Notes under the pieces: model-generated
Databases searched by the model: none
Seen by the model: only the letters and a program-made list of their open reading frames with translations
What the model was told of the DNA's origin: nothing
In this document: piece by piece, positions 8,951 through 19,344 of the stretch
Position numbering within the stretch: position 1 is the stretch's first letter
Layout of the letters: each line of letters begins with the position of its first letter
Assembly: GCA_937902315.1 (NCBI GenBank)
Contig: CALGUG010000054.1
Location: 62,001 to 126,000, forward strand
Direction of reading: 5' to 3'
Source of the DNA: an uncultured Chloroflexales bacterium
GTDB taxonomy: Bacteria; Chloroflexota; Chloroflexia; Chloroflexales; Chloroflexaceae
Length of the DNA: 64,000 nt
Position numbers and translations under genes: made by a program

Positions 8951-9439
8951 ACAGCTCCTGCTTTCTCTTTGGCTTGCTTGGTCTGTCTCTTTAGATCTGC
9001 TAACGGGCTGGAACGATTATGATAATTTCTTATCTTATATGTAACGATTCGTCAAAAAAAAGCTTACCAAAATGGCCCTTTTTCGATGAATTTTTAGAAA
9101 AGCTCCAAAATCTCCCCGGTTTAGGCTGCCACGGGCGAATAATCTGTGGCCCAGCGCTGGCAAAAAGGCCCCATCAACCAGCTTCCCAGTCCTTGGTCGG
9201 GCCTTCGGTTACTCTCGCAAATCCTTAGCGCTCGATAACGAATCCGCTTCATTAGCACTCTAGCGGCGAGGTCTTCCCCTCCCATTCGATCCTTGGCGCG
9301 TCCGCCTACGGCTATCAACATCCCGCCCCACCATACGGGCTATCTTCTGTGCTCCGAGGCCGCCCCAAACCAAAGAGATCCAGATATATATCGCTTTAAG
9401 AATGCTATTCGCTACCAGATCCATGCTAGAAGCGCTCAC
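8951..9439. other. Gap between cas6 and the array trailer end
   Basis: No gene seen. It has a T/A-rich part at 9015-9115 that could carry the cas6 promoter, one copy of repeat A (9262-9330), and about 110 bases with no recognised feature before the first, decayed CRISPR repeat. Confidence 0.6.
9262..9330 (+). repeat. Dispersed repeat A, copy 2
   Basis: Full copy from AGCGGCGAGG to ATCCCGCCC, with the core GCGTCCGCCTACGGCTATCA unbroken, lying just outside the trailer end of the array. Confidence 0.85.
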
Positions 9440-12400
9440 TTTTCAGTACTCTCGCTGAGTCGATAGCGGTTGAGACCACGTGGCGGAGCCGGGTGCCTGG
9501 CGCGTGCGAGTGTGGTTTCAGTACTCTCAGTGAGTCGATAGCGGTTGAGACGCTACACCGCCCAAGCCGCCCGCCAGCAGTTTGCGTTTCAGCACTCTCA
9601 GTGAGTCGATAGCGGTTGAGACACCTGGACTGGTCTGAGCCGCCAAGGCGTTATATCGTTTCAGCACTCTCAGTGAGTCGATAGCGGTTGAGACTAGCGA
9701 GCTGATCGCCCACCGGCGCGCCTATCTTGGTTTCAGCACTCTCAGTGAGTCGATAGCGGTTGAGACAACCCAACTGGTCAATATTCAAAATAGCGTGTCC
9801 AAGTTTCAGCACTCTCAGTGAGTCGATAGCGGTTGAGACTCGACCTGCAACTTGGCTATTGATCAAGCGCACCGCTGTTTCAGCACTCTCAGTGAGTCGA
9901 TAGCGGTTGAGACTGAACGACGTGACAGGCCAGCGCTGGGTGCCCCAAGGTTTCAGCACTCTCAGTGAGTCGATAGCGGTTGAGAGATTTTCTACGCCGT
10001 GTTCTTGGTTGCCAAAGGTGTTTCAGCACTCTCAGTGAGTCGATAGCGGTTGAGACCCGGCAGCCTCGGCCGTAGCAGCACGACGTCTGATCGGTTTCAG
10101 CACTCTCAGTGAGTCGATAGCGGTTGAGACGCAAAAGACCATCGCCTCCATGTCCTTATTTATCTGTTTCAGCACTCTCAGTGAGTCGATAGCGGTTGAG
10201 ACCCTCGGGTAGCTCGAAGTCGCTGAAGCGCTCGTTGCGTGTTTCAGCACTCTCAGTGAGTCGATAGCGGTTGAGACCCGGCAGCCTCGGCCGTAGCAGC
10301 ACGACGTCTGATCGGTTTCAGCACTCTCAGTGAGTCGATAGCGGTTGAGACCGACGTTCGCCAAGGCGGAGCTGCTACCGTTCCAATGTTTCAGCACTCT
10401 CAGTGAGTCGATAGCGGTTGAGACTGTGGCGAAATGCCGACGGTCGCTACTGTTTCGGAGATTTCAGCACTCTCAGTGAGTCGATAGCGGTTGAGACCAT
10501 TCTGGATAGCGTCAATAGTCTGGTAAACTCTGTATTTCAGCACTCTCAGTGAGTCGATAGCGGTTGAGACACCTACAGGTGACGGTTACCGACCTCACAA
10601 ACGTATTTCAGCACTCTCAGTGAGTCGATAGCGGTTGAGACACCCTGTGCCTGAAAGGAGACGAAGAGCCAGATCCAATTTCAGCACTCTCAGTGAGTCG
10701 ATAGCGGTTGAGACTGCAACATTCGACAGTTCAAACGCTAGCAACTTATATTTCAGCACTCTCAGTGAGTCGATAGCGGTTGAGACCAATCGGGCTGCCT
10801 TCCGGCAGCACCTGTTCTTCAAATTTCAGCACTCTCAGTGAGTCGATAGCGGTTGAGACAGTCTTGCTCGGTTCTCCGCTCGCCAATCCGTTCAATTTCA
10901 GCACTCTCAGTGAGTCGATAGCGGTTGAGACTCGAATGCGATACCCAGAATTCGCCAAACAATTGAATTTCAGCACTCTCAGTGAGTCGATAGCGGTTGA
11001 GACGCTTTTCGCCATCAGCATCAGGCACGTTGGGGCTAATTTCAGCACTCTCAGTGAGTCGATAGCGGTTGAGACGCCTACGGCTGGCTTAGGCGGCTCG
11101 ATTGCGAGTATTTCAGCACTCTCAGTGAGTCGATAGCGGTTGAGACGGCGTGAAGCTCACGAATTGCCCCGGTGCAATCGTATTTCAGCACTCTCAGTGA
11201 GTCGATAGCGGTTGAGACATCAGGCAGGCCACGGCTGTGTGATCGGCACGGTCGATTTCAGCACTCTCAGTGAGTCGATAGCGGTTGAGACCTCGGCTTC
11301 TTGCCAACGAGCATTCGCTTGCGTGTATTTCAGCACTCTCAGTGAGTCGATAGCGGTTGAGACCACGCAGCTCGTGGTACTGATGAGCAAGCTGGCTTAT
11401 TTCAGCACTCTCAGTGAGTCGATAGCGGTTGAGACCAGTTGATCGCGTATGTGCAAAATCAGGTGATGATATTTCAGCACTCTCAGTGAGTCGATAGCGG
11501 TTGAGACCGCGGCAAGGTGATCATTGAGCAAGGCCCGTACAATTTCAGCACTCTCAGTGAGTCGATAGCGGTTGAGACCGCGGCAAGGTGATCATTGAGC
11601 AAGGCCCGTACAATTTCAGCACTCTCAGTGAGTCGATAGCGGTTGAGACGACCTATCGGCGAATCGATGGACGTCCGTTGTCACATTTCAGCACTCTCAG
11701 TGAGTCGATAGCGGTTGAGACACTGCGCCTGCTCATTATCGCGCGGCTTATGGTCGATTTCAGCACTCTCAGTGAGTCGATAGCGGTTGAGACACGGTTT
11801 ACGACCCCTACGGCATTCAGTGTTGGCAAATTTCAGCACTCTCAGTGAGTCGATAGCGGTTGAGACTCAAAATCAGGAAGAAAACCTGCAATGTCTCCTA
11901 ATTTCAGCACTCTCAGTGAGTCGATAGCGGTTGAGACATTACTCCGAAGATGGATTGGTAAATACCCATCAAATTTCAGCACTCTCAGTGAGTCGATAGC
12001 GGTTGAGACGCGCGCTGCCGAAATGATGCGCGACGCGCAAACCGATTTCAGCACTCTCAGTGAGTCGATAGCGGTTGAGACGGGTTGTGTGACGGCTACG
12101 GGCAGGCGTTGGGTCGATTTCAGCACTCTCAGTGAGTCGATAGCGGTTGAGACCACACAGTAAATACAATTGCATTATTGCCATACAAATTTCAGCACTC
12201 TCAGTGAGTCGATAGCGGTTGAGACATCTGCCTAAGCCGCCACGCCCGCCACGCCGCTTTATTTCAGCACTCTCAGTGAGTCGATAGCGGTTGAGACTAT
12301 CGTGTGATGATCGACTCGATCGCCCTCGGAACATTTCAGCACTCTCAGTGAGTCGATAGCGGTTGAGACGTTTTCGGGGTAGTTGCTGCCAGTCCCGAAA

Positions 12401-15400
12401 GCTAATTTCAGCACTCTCAGTGAGTCGATAGCGGTTGAGACTGGTCTACTGGGCGCCGGAGAGCGAAAGTGGCGTGATTTCAGCACTCTCAGTGAGTCGA
12501 TAGCGGTTGAGACTATGGTTGTCAGTATGGTTGTCAGGTTGTCAGCGGATTTCAGCACTCTCAGTGAGTCGATAGCGGTTGAGACCTGGAATAATGCGCT
12601 GATAGTTGAAGTAGACATAATTTCAGCACTCTCAGTGAGTCGATAGCGGTTGAGACTAGACACGCCGAGCAATTGGTTGACGACGGCATTGATTTCAGCA
12701 CTCTCAGTGAGTCGATAGCGGTTGAGACGCTAGGCAGTGGATCGCGGGTGTCTCCGCAGATCAATTTCAGCACTCTCAGTGAGTCGATAGCGGTTGAGAC
12801 AATATGCCAACCACGCACGACCTACCGACGCGGCCGAATTTCAGCACTCTCAGTGAGTCGATAGCGGTTGAGACACACGCTGATCGACCTGCTCTCGCCG
12901 CACGATAAAATTTCAGCACTCTCAGTGAGTCGATAGCGGTTGAGACTGCGGTACAGCTCGCCGTCCATTCCGTTCGGGTAGAATTTCAGCACTCTCAGTG
13001 AGTCGATAGCGGTTGAGACCTCGACTCAGTCAGAGCGTAGGCATCAGAGACAACGCATTTCAGCACTCTCAGTGAGTCGATAGCGGTTGAGACGAAGAGA
13101 TTAAACGGCTCCGCGCTGAACGCGGCGAAAATTTCAGCACTCTCAGTGAGTCGATAGCGGTTGAGACTCTTTGGTGTGCTTACCATGCCGATTATTCTGA
13201 TCTGATTTCAGCACTCTCAGTGAGTCGATAGCGGTTGAGACTCATCTTTCGACAATCTTCATACCTGTTCAGCGTAATTTCAGCACTCTCAGTGAGTCGA
13301 TAGCGGTTGAGACAATGTATTTAGAGAAAATCCAGTCGTAGCCTGAAAATTTCAGCACTCTCAGTGAGTCGATAGCGGTTGAGACGCTTAAGTGGCTTGC
13401 CGCCAGTCCTACCTACATTCGATTTCAGCACTCTCAGTGAGTCGATAGCGGTTGAGACGCGTGTTTTGACGGCGGACAAGCTCATGGTGATGTGATTTCA
13501 GCACTCTCAGTGAGTCGATAGCGGTTGAGACGTCTGGAATAAATCCAGGATAAAATCGTTGTACTCGATATTTCAGCACTCTCAGTGAGTCGATAGCGGT
13601 TGAGACATAGTGGTGGATTCGAGCTATACAGATCGCTGTATAATTTCAGCACTCTCAGTGAGTCGATAGCGGTTGAGACTCATCTTTCGACAATCTTCAT
13701 ACCTGTTCAGCGTAATTTCAGCACTCTCAGTGAGTCGATAGCGGTTGAGACAACTTTAATGTGCATGTGATGCTGAAGCTTTTGAATTATTTCAGCACTC
13801 TCAGTGAGTCGATAGCGGTTGAGACCTCACAAGAAAAAACAGTGGCGATTGTTGGTGGAAAATTTCAGCACTCTCAGTGAGTCGATAGCGGTTGAGACTT
13901 TATGACGGCGACCATTGGCAATCTGGCACGCAGTATTTCAGCACTCTCAGTGAGTCGATAGCGGTTGAGACCAAAGAGCTCTAGTTGTTCGGTTGTGTCG
14001 TCAGACATTTCAGCACTCTCAGTGAGTCGATAGCGGTTGAGACTGGCCTGTGTGGCCGATGACAAAAATGGTTTGTATTATTTCAGCACTCTCAGTGAGT
14101 CGATAGCGGTTGAGACGCCTGTCGGATACATACCAAAGCATCAACGTGCTAATTTCAGCACTCTCAGTGAGTCGATAGCGGTTGAGACCTTGGCAGCGCT
14201 AATCTGTCGCAGTAATCGTCGAAATTTCAGCACTCTCAGTGAGTCGATAGCGGTTGAGACATCTCTGCGAAGATCTTGTTCAAGAGCTTTGTAAATTTCA
14301 GCACTCTCAGTGAGTCGATAGCGGTTGAGACCGAAGAGAGTATCATAGAGATGAAGCAAGACCACGAATTTCAGCACTCTCAGTGAGTCGATAGCGGTTG
14401 AGACCAAGATTATGGTAGCTAAGAATAAACAAGGTAAAGAATTTCAGCACTCTCAGTGAGTCGATAGCGGTTGAGACATCGAAGATACACTGATCCTCGA
14501 ATATATCACTGATTTCAGCACTCTCAGTGAGTCGATAGCGGTTGAGACATTGCGTGTCAGTACCTCGCGTCGTTGCTCTTGGAATTTCAGCACTCTCAGT
14601 GAGTCGATAGCGGTTGAGACTCAGCTCGCTGACGGCCTGCTGCTCGGCGAGCAGCATTTCAGCACTCTCAGTGAGTCGATAGCGGTTGAGACGGCCAAGT
14701 TGGCCGATAATCCGTATCTTTTGCAATCGTTTCAGCACTCTCAGTGAGTCGATAGCGGTTGAGACACCAAGCGACGTCGGCCAACGAAACGAGCTGGTAG
14801 GTTTCAGCACTCTCAGTGAGTCGATAGCGGTTGAGACATCCTCGCTTCTTAGTCGGTTTTGAGATCAGCGCGTTTCAGCACTCTCAGTGAGTCGATAGCG
14901 GTTGAGACGCCAAAGCACGGCGAATGACGGCCTTAGTGCAATGGTTTCAGCACTCTCAGTGAGTCGATAGCGGTTGAGACTTGTCCATATGTCGCTGTTG
15001 CAGCTTGAGCCGACAGTTTCAGCACTCTCAGTGAGTCGATAGCGGTTGAGACGATGCGATTGGCGCGATATTCAGCCGTCGTAAATTGTTTCAGCACTCT
15101 CAGTGAGTCGATAGCGGTTGAGACTCAAGCGGTATCAAAAGGATACACAGAGTCTAGTTTGTTTCAGCACTCTCAGTGAGTCGATAGCGGTTGAGACCAA
15201 CGATATTCAGCAAGTAGTATTAACTGTTTTAGTTTCAGCACTCTCAGTGAGTCGATAGCGGTTGAGACACTACACCTACTTGGACTAGCCCAATCGAATA
15301 CAGTACGTTTCAGCACTCTCAGTGAGTCGATAGCGGTTGAGACATTACCCCCAAACCATCATTGCGGTTCATATCAGCAGTTTCAGCACTCTCAGTGAGT

Positions 15401-17087
15401 CGATAGCGGTTGAGACTACAGACCTTGCTTCTAAACTCAAAGAAAAGATGAAGTTTCAGCACTCTCAGTGAGTCGATAGCGGTTGAGACATCGCGAACGT
15501 AGACGAGCTCTACATCAAGCTGCGGTTTCAGCACTCTCAGTGAGTCGATAGCGGTTGAGACCTCTTGGATGAGCTGAAAGCGCTTTTGCGCATTATGTTT
15601 CAGCACTCTCAGTGAGTCGATAGCGGTTGAGACCCCAAGCTGCAAGACAGCATCGCAAGCCAACGCCAAGTTTCAGCACTCTCAGTGAGTCGATAGCGGT
15701 TGAGACTGCGACGGTGTGCTGATGCAAAGACAGGGGCGGAGTTTCAGCACTCTCAGTGAGTCGATAGCGGTTGAGACGCTTTAGAACTATCAAACTCTAC
15801 AATAGCTTTGCTTGTTTCAGCACTCTCAGTGAGTCGATAGCGGTTGAGACTATAGTTGTTGTTAGTAATCGTAGTAGTAAGGAGTGTTTCAGCACTCTCA
15901 GTGAGTCGATAGCGGTTGAGACGCTTGTTAGGGTTCCCGGCTCGATCAACACAAAGCGGTTTCAGCACTCTCAGTGAGTCGATAGCGGTTGAGACGCGGC
16001 CATATCACAATCGCCCTTGACCATCAGGATCTGTTTCAGCACTCTCAGTGAGTCGATAGCGGTTGAGACGAATTTAGATAGTCCAAGTACATTCGTTGTG
16101 TATTGTTTCAGCACTCTCAGTGAGTCGATAGCGGTTGAGACCTGGCGTAGCGCCATGGGAATGGGAAGAGCATCCGGAAGTTTCAGCACTCTCAGTGAGT
16201 CGATAGCGGTTGAGACCCCGCGCCTGAGCGCAAACCGCATAGCTGCGACGGCGTTTCAGCACTCTCAGTGAGTCGATAGCGGTTGAGACAACCTGACGAG
16301 CTGCGCGGGTGGCTAGCCCGTGGTTGTTTCAGCACTCTCAGTGAGTCGATAGCGGTTGAGACGAAAAAACAGGTCTGAAATCGTCCAATCAATCACGGTT
16401 TCAGCACTCTCAGTGAGTCGATAGCGGTTGAGACAGACCTTTGTATAATCCTCACCGAAGACGCTTGATGTTTCAGCACTCTCAGTGAGTCGATAGCGGT
16501 TGAGACCAACGGCTTGCGCAGCCACGGCGCGGGCGAGTCTTGTTTCAGCACTCTCAGTGAGTCGATAGCGGTTGAGACCAAGCGCAATCGGTGCAATCGA
16601 GCATTTTCGATCTTGTTTCAGCACTCTCAGTGAGTCGATAGCGGTTGAGACCGTTTGAGCCGATTCATCTCGTGATCGACGAAGTGCGTTTCAGCACTCT
16701 CAGTGAGTCGATAGCGGTTGAGACTATCGTGGTAAAACCGATATCAGCGATACAAACGAGTTTCAGCACTCTCAGTGAGTCGATAGCGGTTGAGACATTA
16801 TCAAGATCGGGTACGAGCCGTGCTACATACGGGTTTCAGCACTCTCAGTGAGTCGATAGCGGTTGAGACCCGCTATCGTTGAAGCACTCATTGAATATCT
16901 TGGCAGTTTCAGCACTCTCAGTGAGTCGATAGCGGTTGAGACACTCTTTCTTGAATTATTCACAAAAGAGTTGATTTTGTTTCAGCACTCTCAGTGAGTC
17001 GATAGCGGTTGAGACATCATGCTTCGTGACGCTTTATGTCTCGAAGTTGAGTTTCAGCACTCTCAGTGAGTCGATAGCGGTTGAGAC
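9440..17087 (-). CRISPR. CRISPR array, 106 repeats of 37 bp / 105 spacers
   Basis: Repeats are 37 bp. On the transcribed minus strand they begin GTCTCAACCGCTATCGACTC and end GAGAGTGCTGAAAC, giving a handle GCUGAAAC like those of type I-A/I-B systems. Spacers are about 33-38 bp. Orientation: the leftmost repeat (9440-9476) is decayed at four positions and the next (9515-9551) at one, marking the old trailer end. The right end abuts the leader and cas4. The plus-strand first base is G in repeats 2-14, A in 15-73 (10461-14692) and G again in 74-106. The repeat at 9950-9986 has a changed last base (GAGAG). Three spacers occur twice (see findings). Counts were made by eye and may be off by one. 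Confidence 0.98.
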
Positions 17088-17380
17088 CGTATCGCTTGAA
17101 GTATAACAAAAGCGAGGAATTTGGTCTAGAGGCGATAGTTTAAGCCTTAGAAGCCGTTTGAGAGATTGCGATTTTTGCATCGATGCTCCAAGATCGGTCT
17201 GTGTTTCGCAACTCGTTTTTTGCGCCAAAAGCGCGTAAAGTTGCGAAACACAGCATAGCTTTTTCCAATGCCTTATAAGCTCAATAAAAGTCCGACACTT
17301 TGTTTTGAAAAGGCCCGTTTTTGCCCCATGCTTGAACGAGTTGCGAAAGCGCGGCTTAAACGAGCCATTTTTGGGCTGTT
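17088..17380 (-). other. CRISPR leader region
   Basis: 293 bp between the newest repeat and the cas4 stop. It is A/T-richer than the neighbouring genes. It contains a perfect 15-bp inverted repeat (17199-17213 / 17239-17253, CTGTGTTTCGCAACT) with a small nested GCGC stem. A third copy of GTTGCGAAA lies at about 17340-17348. New spacers should enter at 17087/17088. IHF-like bending sites were not recognised. Confidence 0.75.
17100..17128 (-). promoter_or_regulatory. Possible array promoter
   Basis: On the minus strand TAGACC (17128-17123) and TATACT (17105-17100) are 17 bases apart, which would start the pre-crRNA a few bases before the first repeat. The -35 is weak. Confidence 0.4.
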
Positions 17381-17995
17381 CTAGATCACATCATTGCAAA
17401 AGCGACGAAATTCGCAGTCGATACAGGGCCTGCGATTGCTTGGAGCGGCGGGTATACGTTCGCTTTGCACGCTGTTGTGTAGCTCTGCGATCAAGCTCAA
17501 GACCTTCTTGCGCAAGCTGGGCGTGATCGTTACGCTCTCGGCCCGTCGCTCTGGAATGCTGTAGATCATAGCGCGCCGCACCGGAAGCTGCCAGGCTTCT
17601 TCGAGCAAGAGGGCGTAGGCTGTGACTTGAAGCTTAAAGTGACTGGCCGTGGCCCGTTCGCTATCTTTGTATTCGACCACGATAGCCTCAGCTTGAGGCG
17701 AATCGCGCTTGGGCACCGCGATCGCCAGATCGATGCGCCCGCGCAGGCCGAGCCGCTCCGAGCGCAGATAGAGATCGAAGAAGCGTTCACCCTCTGCAAG
17801 GCCGTAGCTGCGCAAAGAACGGCGCTCTTCGCGTTCGCTCTCGTCGTTGTGGTTGCGCTGGCCCGCCCGCATCAGATCGGTGATCGGACGGATCTCGGGC
17901 AGGCAGTAGCGATAGTAGACCACCCGTGGGCAGTAGGCCGCTTGTTTAAGATCGCTCACTTCGAGCAGAAACGTCTCTTCAGCTATCTCGCTCAT
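17381..17995 (-). CDS. cas4: Cas4 exonuclease
   Basis: 204 residues, RecB-family nuclease with an iron-sulfur cluster. C22 (AAYCPRVVYY) pairs with C191, C194 and C200 in PCIDCEFRRFC. The nuclease motifs are D89 (GRIDLAI), E108 and K110 (VVEYK), and Q123/Y127 (QVTAY). Cas4 trims prespacers and helps choose PAM-linked ends during adaptation with Cas1-Cas2. AAGGAGG lies before the ATG, and the start overlaps the end of cas2 by 17 bp. It is the last gene before the leader. Confidence 0.93.
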   Translation of the reverse strand: MSEIAEETFLLEVSDLKQAAYCPRVVYYRYCLPEIRPITDLMRAGQRNHNDESEREERRSLRSYGLAEGERFFDLYLRSERLGLRGRIDLAIAVPKRDSPQAEAIVVEYKDSERATASHFKLQVTAYALLLEEAWQLPVRRAMIYSIPERRAESVTITPSLRKKVLSLIAELHNSVQSERIPAAPSNRRPCIDCEFRRFCNDVI

Positions 17996-18245
17996 GCTTG
18001 CCTCCTTGTACGATCTGGCGGCGAGCCTGCCAAGTCGCCGGATCGATAGCGATCAGCTGGATATTGGCCTCGTTGCGGCCAAGGCGCTGTTTGATCTCGC
18101 TGAAGAGGGCGCGCTGAAGGGTGCGGCTCAATTGGCCCGAAAAAGCGCTGTATTGAATGCGCTGCAAGCCGTAGTCTAGGCAGGCATCGGCGACCTTTTG
18201 GCGGGCGCGATCATCGGGAATATCGTAGATCAGCAAGGTATGCAT
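17979..18245 (-). CDS. cas2: Cas2 adaptation protein
   Basis: 88 residues, the usual size. It begins MHTLLIYDIPDDRARQKVAD, with the conserved aspartate D8 after the first strand, and shows QYSAFSGQLSR in the middle (second ferredoxin half). It forms the central dimer of the Cas1-Cas2 integrase. Only 3 bp separate it from the cas1 stop, and it overlaps cas4, so the three adaptation genes are translationally linked. Confidence 0.95.
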   Translation of the reverse strand: MHTLLIYDIPDDRARQKVADACLDYGLQRIQYSAFSGQLSRTLQRALFSEIKQRLGRNEANIQLIAIDPATWQARRQIVQGGKHERDS

Positions 18246-18248
18246 AAC

Positions 18249-19262
18249 TCACCACCCCATTGTAAAGCCTTGGTAGTCTTCGCGTTCGCCGCGCACAAAG
18301 GTGGCGATATGGCGAGCTTGGCATTGAAGGATATGCTGGAGCGGCTGGCGTTTGCCTTCGTATAGCTCGCTCGAAGCCATACGCTCCAGCACCTTTTCGA
18401 CGATCCGCTTGCGAGTCGCCCCGTCGAGTCGCCCCTGCTCGTCTTGCACAATCTGAAAACCGCGATTGACTTGGCCGATCAGTGTGCGGTCGACGACCAC
18501 TTGGCGAAACTCTTCGATAAGATCGAGGGTTAGGCTCGGCTTGCCGGGGCGGTCGGTGTGCAAAAAGCCCGCGTTTGGCTCTAGCCCGGCCAAAAGCAGC
18601 GCCTGACGTACTTGAGAGCGCAAGACTCCGTAGCCGTAGTTGAGCGCGCTGTTAAACGGATCGAGCGCGCCTTGGGTTTGGCGGCCCGGCCAGTTCAGCT
18701 CGGGCGGAATCAGCGCGCCGATCGCCTGCCAATAGATGCGGGCCGCCGCCCCTTCGTGGCCCATCAGCTTGGCGCGTAGCTCGCCATCGAGCGTCTGCCC
18801 TGCGCTCCAGGCCACTTGCTGGTCGAGAATCGCTTGGGCGCTGGCTTGAAGCTGCTGGTAGAGCTCGGGCTGGCTCTCTTTGCGATTTTTGGCCAGATAG
18901 CGCAGCAATTGCGATTGATTGCTGATCTTGCTCTGCACAAAGGCATAGGCCAGTCGCGCGCCCTTCTGATCGTTAAAAGCGAGCAGTTGAGCACGCTTGG
19001 TAAGCGCCATACCCGTGAGGCCGCTGGCGAAGAGGGTGCCGTAGTCATCGCCGTCGCGCCCGTTCAGAAAGTGGATCGGAATGCCCTCTTGGGCGCACAC
19101 CCGCACCACATCGCTGCTTAAACCCACCCCATTGCTACAGATCAACAGTTGTTCAAGCTGCATAATCGGCACTTCTTGCAGCCGCTTTTGCTGCTTTTCG
19201 ACCCGCAGCCGTCCTTGATGTTTGGAGATAAAAACCCCAAACTCTTCAACAATCAGATGCAT
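18249..19262 (-). CDS. cas1: Cas1 integrase
   Basis: 337 residues from the ATG at 19262 (MHLIVEEFGVFISKHQGRL). An in-frame ATG ten codons earlier has no ribosome binding site. The N-terminal beta domain is followed by the helical catalytic domain. Counting from the earlier ATG, the metal-binding residues are E180 (MGHEGAAARIYW), H245 (GFLHTDRPGKPSLTLDL) and D257. It performs spacer integration with Cas2. Separate Cas1 and Cas4 genes distinguish this locus from the fused cas4-cas1 seen in Myxococcus-like systems. Confidence 0.96.
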   Translation of the reverse strand: MHLIVEEFGVFISKHQGRLRVEKQQKRLQEVPIMQLEQLLICSNGVGLSSDVVRVCAQEGIPIHFLNGRDGDDYGTLFASGLTGMALTKRAQLLAFNDQKGARLAYAFVQSKISNQSQLLRYLAKNRKESQPELYQQLQASAQAILDQQVAWSAGQTLDGELRAKLMGHEGAAARIYWQAIGALIPPELNWPGRQTQGALDPFNSALNYGYGVLRSQVRQALLLAGLEPNAGFLHTDRPGKPSLTLDLIEEFRQVVVDRTLIGQVNRGFQIVQDEQGRLDGATRKRIVEKVLERMASSELYEGKRQPLQHILQCQARHIATFVRGEREDYQGFTMGW

Positions 19263-19344
19263 TGCTTGCTCGCTTTCTGGCCAAAGCCACATAAACTAGG
19301 TTGTTAAGGTGCCGCGACGGAGTAGTTCGATGTATGGGCAGCTA

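Noticed and set aside
9651..17228. Many open frames of 60-155 codons across 9.6-17.2 kb on both strands, with repeated phrases such as FSTLSESIAVET or NRYRLTESAE
   Set aside because: They are translations of the 37-bp CRISPR repeat with spacer between; no gene.
17199..17253. Leader inverted repeat as a simple rho-independent terminator of the cas operon
   Set aside because: No T tract follows the stem on the minus strand, so it was listed as an unexplained leader palindrome instead.
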